DNA from: Spirochaetaceae bacterium
Lineage (GTDB): Bacteria; Spirochaetota; Spirochaetia; Treponematales; Breznakiellaceae
DNA length: 9,950 nt
Direction: 5' to 3'
Assembly (NCBI GenBank): GCA_031280115.1
Contig: JAITHF010000130.1
Location: 1-9,950 of the forward strand
The translations under genes and the position numbers were made by a program. Positions 6,194 through 9,950 of this stretch are shown here, in pieces. The notes under the pieces were generated by a model. That model was not told where the DNA came from, ran no database searches, and saw only the letters and a program-made list of their open reading frames with translations. Each line of letters starts with the position of its first letter. Positions within the stretch are counted from its first letter, which is position 1.

Positions 6194-7297
6194 CTAGCGG
6201 CCTCCGATGATACGGGCAAGCAGGGGCGTTTCAGCGGAAACCAGCGCGGCGCCGGCTTCATCGGGAACAACAAGGCGCAGGCTCCCGGCTTTCTTTTTTT
6301 TATCCCCCGCCATTACCCTCAGAAACGCCTCGATGTCTTGGGCAAGAGGGTGGGGCGCGGCGGTTTCATAGCCCAAAGACCGGATGAGGCCGATGATGCG
6401 GCCAGATCGCGCGGGAGGGGTGCGCCCCAGGGAAAGCCCCAGCTCGCAGGCTCTAACCATGCCCCAAGCCACCGCCTCGCCGTGGGAGAGCGCGCCAAGT
6501 CCGGCGCAGGCTTCAAGGGCGTGGCCGAATGTGTGCCCCAGGTTAAGGAGCGCCCGCAGGCTGCCGGTTTCTTTGGGGTCAGCCTCCACAATCCGGCCTT
6601 TAACCAGCACTGACTGGGCGATGATTTCGTGGAGTATACCCGTGTCAGGCAGGGCGCCGCCGCTTACAAGGGGCTTGAGGGCATCCCCTTCGGCCATGAT
6701 TTCCATGAGGCGGCCTGTAGTATCCAGCACGGCGGTTTTGATGAGTTCTGCTGCGCCTGATTTCCATTCCCGCGCCGGCAGGGAACGCAGGCTTGTTGCC
6801 GGCATATAAACCCGAGCCGCCGGATAGAAGGAACCGGCGAAGTTTTTGGCGCCGAAGAGGTCGAAGCCGGTTTTGCCGCCGACCGCCGCGTCCACCATAG
6901 CAAGGAGGGTGCTCGGCACCAGACACAGTTCGGCGCCGCGCATATAAACCGACGCGGCAAAGCCGGTAAGGTCGTTTATGACCCCGCCGCCCACGCCGAT
7001 AAAGACGCCGTCCCGGGAAAGCCCCGCGTCTTTGGCGGCTTTAAGGATCGTTTCCACAGACTGCCATGTTTTCGCGGTTTCGCCGGCTTGCAGCTTGCAG
7101 CAGGGTGTTTCACGGTTTCCCGCTATGGCGCGGGCAAGGGGTTCGGTATGGGTATCGCATACCAGAAGGCCGTTACCGGCGCCGATGATACCCTCGGCGG
7201 CCGGGAGTTCATGTTCGATAAAAACCCGGGACAGAACGCCGCCTAAGGTAAAGGTAAAGGTGTAGTTGTTGTTCATACCGTGCCTTGCGTTACGCAT
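6194..7297 (-). CDS. aroB: 3-dehydroquinate synthase
   Basis: AroB converts DAHP to 3-dehydroquinate, the second step of the shikimate pathway, in the cytosol with NAD+ and a divalent metal. Family motifs occur in order (numbering from the start used here): GGGVINDLTGF (104-114, nucleotide binding), PSTLLAMVDAAVGGKTGFD (128-146), KNFAGSFYP (151-159), AAELIKTAVL (182-191), LNLGHTFGHALE (251-262), SHGEAVAWGM (271-280) and DKKKKAGSLRLVVP (332-345). The expected metal ligands are Glu184, His255 and His272. Length, 367 residues, is usual. Start: GGAGG at 7309-7313 lies 11 nt before the ATG at 7297. The ATG at 7315 overlaps that RBS and is unlikely. The ATG at 7276 (MNNNYTFTF, weak AAGG 6 nt before) is a real alternative and fits the usual N-terminus. 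It is first in a two-gene unit with the outer membrane protein. Confidence 0.95.
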   Translation of the reverse strand: MRNARHGMNNNYTFTFTLGGVLSRVFIEHELPAAEGIIGAGNGLLVCDTHTEPLARAIAGNRETPCCKLQAGETAKTWQSVETILKAAKDAGLSRDGVFIGVGGGVINDLTGFAASVYMRGAELCLVPSTLLAMVDAAVGGKTGFDLFGAKNFAGSFYPAARVYMPATSLRSLPAREWKSGAAELIKTAVLDTTGRLMEIMAEGDALKPLVSGGALPDTGILHEIIAQSVLVKGRIVEADPKETGSLRALLNLGHTFGHALEACAGLGALSHGEAVAWGMVRACELGLSLGRTPPARSGRIIGLIRSLGYETAAPHPLAQDIEAFLRVMAGDKKKKAGSLRLVVPDEAGAALVSAETPLLARIIGGR

Positions 7298-7331
7298 GAA
7301 GGGAAAAACCTCCATTATTTGCTATTTGTTA

Positions 7332-7340
7332 AGTATAGCA
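7332..7340 (-). promoter_or_regulatory. Extended -10 promoter element upstream of aroB
   Basis: Read on the - strand, TGCTATACT is a near-ideal extended -10 element (TGn followed by TATACT), 34 nt upstream of the chosen start codon. The -35 position (about 7355-7360, GGATAT) is poor, as is common for extended -10 promoters. It would drive aroB and the downstream barrel gene. Confidence 0.55.
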
Positions 7341-7542
7341 TAAATCCTTCCCGCATATCCACCTGCCTGCTCCGCTATTCGTGGCTTATCGAATGTGTGT
7401 CCCCCCGCAGTTTTTTCTTATAGTGCCCGGACCGCCTGCCGCAGCGCCTCCTCAGCGGACTCTGGGCGTATAGGCAAAAAAATGGGGACAGAGTAATAAA
7501 AGGAGTAATAAAATAAAAGAGGAGTGTTGGACGGCATAACGT
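7341..7542. other. trpC-aroB intergenic gap
   Basis: No firm gene is seen. A - strand ORF of 39 codons runs from ATG 7537 to TAA 7418. Its last part, ending PIRPESAEEALRQAVRAL, has the look of a real protein C-terminus. Its first part is translated from short repeats (AGTAATAAAA at 7492-7501 and 7504-7513) and is probably not coding. The word GGGACAGAGTA (7485-7495) recurs at 9435-9445, next to the transposase gene. No clear terminator for trpC was found, only a 4-bp stem GACG/CGTC at 7530-7543. Confidence 0.4.
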
Positions 7543-8352
7543 CTACCCTGCCCCCATTTGTTCAGGCATTGGATGGATACCCTGTAATTCTCTGAGGCGC
7601 TTTTTTTTGTCGTCCACACGCATCAAGGCTTCACCGATAAGTACCCCGTCGACACCACGCTCCGCAAGGAGATTAATATCCGCTTCAGAATGGATGCCGC
7701 TTTCAGATACAAAGAGTTTTCCCTTTGGAACAAGATTTCTGAGCCTGAGAGTTGTGCCAAGATCAACCGTAAAGGTCTTGAGGTCGCGATTGTTTACCCC
7801 GATAACCTCAGCGCCAGCGCGGAGCGCCCGGGCCACTTCCTCTTCGGTGTGCGTTTCCACCAGCGCGGAAAGCCCCAAGCCGTAGGTATGCTGGATAAAA
7901 GCCCCAAGTGTTTCGTCATCCAAGATTCCGCAGATGAGAAGCACCGCGGAAGCGCCCAGAACTTTGCTTTCATAAATCTGATAGAGGTCCACCACAAAAT
8001 CTTTGCGAAGCACCGGAACCGTAACGGTTTGGGCTATTTCTTTGAGATATTGGTCATTTCCCAAAAAATACGCCGGCTCGGTAAGCACCGAAAGCGCCGC
8101 GGCACCGGCGCTTTCATATTCTTGCGCGATCGTGAGATAGGGAAAGCCGTTGGCAATGATACCTTGGGACGGGGAGGCTTTCTTAATTTCGCAGATAAAA
8201 GAAATCCCCGGAAGGGACAGAGCATTCTCAAAATCGAGAGCTTTGCCTCCAACAGCCAGCGCCTGTTCTCTCAGCGTCTCAAAGGGCAGTTTTTCTTTGG
8301 CTAAGGCAACCCGCTGCCGTGCACACGTGGCAATCTTGTCAAGAATCAACAT
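7543..8352 (-). CDS. trpC: Indole-3-glycerol phosphate synthase
   Basis: TrpC closes the ring of 1-(2-carboxyphenylamino)-1-deoxyribulose 5-phosphate to give indole-3-glycerol phosphate in tryptophan synthesis. The (beta/alpha)8 barrel is complete at 269 residues. Motifs: [13 protein letters not shown] (52-64, catalytic Glu55 and Lys57), [15 protein letters not shown] (115-129, Lys117), LVETHTEEE (164-172, Glu166), VIGVNNRDL (183-191), VSESGIHS (215-222, Ser218) and GVLIGEALM (236-244). The start at 8352 ([14 protein letters not shown]) is chosen over the upstream in-frame ATG at 8430. It fits the family N-terminus, is preceded by AAGGGG 4 nt away, and overlaps the end of trpD by only 14 nt. 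The upstream start would run 92 nt into trpD. The overlap implies translational coupling. The C-terminal tail (PMPEQMGAG) is ordinary. No TrpF is fused to it. Confidence 0.95.
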   Translation of the reverse strand: MLILDKIATCARQRVALAKEKLPFETLREQALAVGGKALDFENALSLPGISFICEIKKASPSQGIIANGFPYLTIAQEYESAGAAALSVLTEPAYFLGNDQYLKEIAQTVTVPVLRKDFVVDLYQIYESKVLGASAVLLICGILDDETLGAFIQHTYGLGLSALVETHTEEEVARALRAGAEVIGVNNRDLKTFTVDLGTTLRLRNLVPKGKLFVSESGIHSEADINLLAERGVDGVLIGEALMRVDDKKKRLRELQGIHPMPEQMGAG

Positions 8353-9364
8353 CTGTCCCCTTATTAGATAGGTCAATAAACCGTTCAAGCTGTGCCAGAG
8401 CTTTTCCGCTGTCAATGGTCTCTTCCGCAATACGGATCGCCTCTGGTATGGTCAAAAAAGGGCGGGCTATATAGAGCGCCGCCGCGGAGTTCAGCACCAC
8501 CGCGTCCCGCTTTGGCCCTTGGGCGCCTGAGAGAATATCCCTTGTAATAAGAGCGTTTTCAGAAGGACTGCCGCCGGAAAGATCTTCTTTTTTACATTTC
8601 TTAAAACCAAATTCTTCAGGGTCAATGGTATAAAAAGCAAATGTTCCATCCCGCACTTCGCATACCGACGTAGGGGCGCTCATGGATATTTCATCAAGCC
8701 CGTCAGTGCCATAGACCACGAGCGCGTGTTTTACGCCAAGATTTGCCAAAACCTGCGCCATAGGCTCAACCAAATCCCCGTCATACACTCCCAAAAGTTC
8801 CATGTTTGCTCCTGCGGGATTAACCAGCGGTCCCAATATGTTAAAAATAGTTCTAATCCCCAGCTCTTTTCGTACTGGCGCCACATATTTCATAGAAATA
8901 TGGTAGTTTTGGGCAAATAAAAAGCAAAGCCCCATAGTTTTAAGGAGCTTGAGGCTATGTTCAGGCGGGATAGTGATGTTTACCCCTAAAGCTTCAAGCA
9001 GGTCCGCTGCGCCTGATCTACTTGAAGCCGCTCTATTTCCATGTTTGGCAACACTGACGCCGGCAGCGGAGATAACCAGCGCGGAGGTGGTAGAGATATT
9101 AAACGAATTAGCGTGATCCCCGCCGGTTCCCACGATTTCAAGCACGTCCATATCATGCAGAATACGGATACAATGTTTACGCATTCCCGCGGCGGCGGCG
9201 GTAATTTCTTCAATAGTTTCCCCTTTAACCGCCATAGCCGTAAGGAACGCTGCCATTTGAATATCGCTGGCTTTGCCTTCCATAATTTCGTGCATTACCG
9301 TTTCAGACATTTCATAGCTGAGATTTTGCCGGTTTGCCGCCTTAATAATCGCCTCTTTAATCAT
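8339..9364 (-). CDS. trpD: Anthranilate phosphoribosyltransferase
   Basis: TrpD joins anthranilate to PRPP, giving phosphoribosyl anthranilate, in the cytosol. The 341-residue protein has the expected layout. A helical N-terminal domain (1-70) contains [20 protein letters not shown]. The PRPP loop follows, [16 protein letters not shown] (77-92), then [23 protein letters not shown] (105-127), then [23 protein letters not shown] (162-184). A DE pair at 224-225 (GLDEIS) fits the metal-binding site. Start: ATG 9364 has AAGGA 5 nt upstream and gives [10 protein letters not shown], the normal N-terminus. ATG 9379 ([10 protein letters not shown]) has no RBS. The longest frame, from 9493, would add hydrophobic sequence translated from the intergenic hairpin and A-tract region and is rejected. 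It is first in a trpDC pair; the other trp genes are not in the window. Confidence 0.95.
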   Translation of the reverse strand: MIKEAIIKAANRQNLSYEMSETVMHEIMEGKASDIQMAAFLTAMAVKGETIEEITAAAAGMRKHCIRILHDMDVLEIVGTGGDHANSFNISTTSALVISAAGVSVAKHGNRAASSRSGAADLLEALGVNITIPPEHSLKLLKTMGLCFLFAQNYHISMKYVAPVRKELGIRTIFNILGPLVNPAGANMELLGVYDGDLVEPMAQVLANLGVKHALVVYGTDGLDEISMSAPTSVCEVRDGTFAFYTIDPEEFGFKKCKKEDLSGGSPSENALITRDILSGAQGPKRDAVVLNSAAALYIARPFLTIPEAIRIAEETIDSGKALAQLERFIDLSNKGTDVDS

Positions 9365-9406
9365 TTTTTCCTTTTTCATAGGTATTTCTATAATTACTGA
9401 AAGCAT

Positions 9407-9437
9407 AAAAAAAAACCACCCCCTCAGAGAATGAGGG
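9407..9437 (-). terminator. Terminator-like hairpin in the trpD leader (possible attenuator)
   Basis: On the - strand CCCTCA (9437-9432) pairs with TGAGGG (9426-9421) around a 5-nt loop. GGTGG (5 nt) and then nine T residues (9415-9407) follow. The gene on the other side is transcribed away from it, so no upstream gene needs a terminator here. Its place 43 nt before the trpD start suggests a regulated leader. The 5-nt gap before the T run makes it a weak intrinsic terminator. It could also be a palindrome belonging to the adjacent transposase. Confidence 0.4.
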
Positions 9438-9445
9438 ACAGAGTA
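9434..9445 (+). repeat. Short dispersed word beside the transposase (copy also at 7484-7495)
   Basis: GGGACAGAGTA is found at 9435-9445 and at 7485-7495 in the same orientation, both in intergenic DNA. Here it overlaps the right arm of the hairpin at 9421-9437. REP-associated transposases are commonly flanked by short repeats and palindromes, so this may be part of the recognition sequence. Two copies in one window is thin evidence. Confidence 0.3.
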
Positions 9446-9507
9446 TATAGATAGAAAAAAATGCGCCGCGATGAAAGCAAATTGCATATTCACGCAGTAA
9501 TATAAGC

Positions 9508-9950
9508 ATGAGAATGAATAGGTGTTTGAAAAAGAACGCGGTTTATCATGTTACCGCCAGAGCGAACCGGAGTGAGAATATCTTCTTTTGCCCGGCAATG
9601 CGGCGGCTTTTCCTTTCCACGCTGAAACGGGCCAAGAAGAAATACCCCTTCGCTATCCATAATTTCTGTGTGATGAGTAATCACATTCACCTCATTATTC
9701 AGCCCGGGCCGGATGCGAATCTCTCCCGTATAATGCAGTGGGTGCTTGGCGTGTTCGCCCGCGCATGGAACAGGGCGCACGGTGTTAAAGGCCACGTCTG
9801 GGGAGACCGCTTCTTCTCCAAAATACTGGATGATTTCAAAGATTTTTTCAGAACTTTTTGGTATGTAACTGAAAATCCGGTCAAAGCCCAGCTTGTAAAG
9901 AGTGCCGAGGAATGGGAGTTCGGCGGCTTATGGCACTTCATAACAGGAGA
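9508..9950 (+). CDS. Y1 (HUH) transposase of the REP-associated IS200-like type, 3' end outside the window
   Basis: An open frame from ATG 9508 runs off the window after 147 codons. The N-terminus ([17 protein letters not shown], 10-26) matches the opening strand of Y1 transposases. The HUH motif is His59-Ile60-His61 in [24 protein letters not shown] (96-107) is the usual segment before the tyrosine helix. [13 protein letters not shown] (118-130) supplies the likely catalytic Tyr119, followed by the NPVKA signature of the REP-associated (RAYT) group. These enzymes cut and join single-stranded DNA at hairpins. All core residues are present in the visible part, so it may be active. No good RBS precedes ATG 9508; the ATG at 9514 is an alternative. 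It diverges from trpD, with a hairpin in the 143-bp gap. No tnpB-type gene is visible. Confidence 0.88.
   Translation, partial: MRMNRCLKKNAVYHVTARANRSENIFFCPAMRRLFLSTLKRAKKKYPFAIHNFCVMSNHIHLIIQPGPDANLSRIMQWVLGVFARAWNRAHGVKGHVWGDRFFSKILDDFKDFFRTFWYVTENPVKAQLVKSAEEWEFGGLWHFITG

Noticed and set aside
5390..6613. 407-codon + strand open frame
   Set aside because: It lies antisense across the outer membrane protein gene and aroB, both of which have clear family motifs. Its composition is that of a shadow frame.
8352..8360. GGGGACAGA on the - strand at the trpC start as another copy of the dispersed word
   Set aside because: It matches only part of the word and serves as the ribosome binding region of trpC inside the trpD coding sequence, so chance is the better explanation.
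9365..9493. N-terminal extension of trpD back to 9493
   Set aside because: It would translate the hairpin and A-tract region, adds residues foreign to TrpD, and the ATG at 9364 has a good RBS and the standard N-terminus.
9490..9795. - strand frame opposite the transposase
   Set aside because: It is a shadow of the transposase coding sequence, which carries the HUH motif and the NPVKA signature.

Overview
The window looks like an accessory stretch of a host-associated spirochaete, most likely a Treponema-type organism of animal or termite gut. This is an inference from gene content: a papain-like peptidase fused to a DUF4384-like tail, a TPR lipoprotein with a relaxed lipobox, a secreted CAP protein and an Omp85-type barrel, at moderately high GC. 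No marker gene fixes the lineage.

The left third (1-3700, + strand) is a row of genes for exported proteins, two of them broken. A papain-family peptidase gene (162-1591) carries two frameshifts and one stop. Next come an intact CAP/SCP secreted protein (1664-2353) and an intact six-repeat TPR lipoprotein (2517-3338). Last is a small secreted-protein gene (3363-3700), dead through a start-proximal frameshift and an in-frame TGA. The starts of the TPR gene and of this dead gene are related in DNA sequence, which points to shared ancestry of their leaders or to recombination.

The middle (about 3720-4495) has no convincing gene. It is an imperfect long inverted repeat: two arms of roughly 170-210 bp around a core of about 390 bp. 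Each arm carries a 24-bp palindrome, and the core holds a strong 12-bp hairpin followed by T residues. A 17-bp word from the core recurs in opposite orientation at the left edge of the window, so pieces of the element are dispersed.

The right part is on the - strand. aroB (dehydroquinate synthase) is followed with no gap by a gene for an Omp85/BamA-like outer membrane protein. Further right, trpD and trpC overlap by 14 bases and encode two successive steps of tryptophan synthesis. aroB supplies the shikimate route to chorismate, from which anthranilate and then tryptophan are made, so the two loci meet in one pathway though they are separate transcription units. Upstream of trpD is a terminator-like hairpin that could be a leader attenuator.

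At the right edge, on the + strand, a Y1 (HUH) transposase of the REP-associated IS200-like type runs out of the window. An 11-bp word next to the hairpin upstream of it recurs in the trpC-aroB gap. No complete new defence or metabolic system was found. The most interesting material is the long inverted-repeat element, the decaying secreted-protein cluster and the hairpin between trpD and the transposase.
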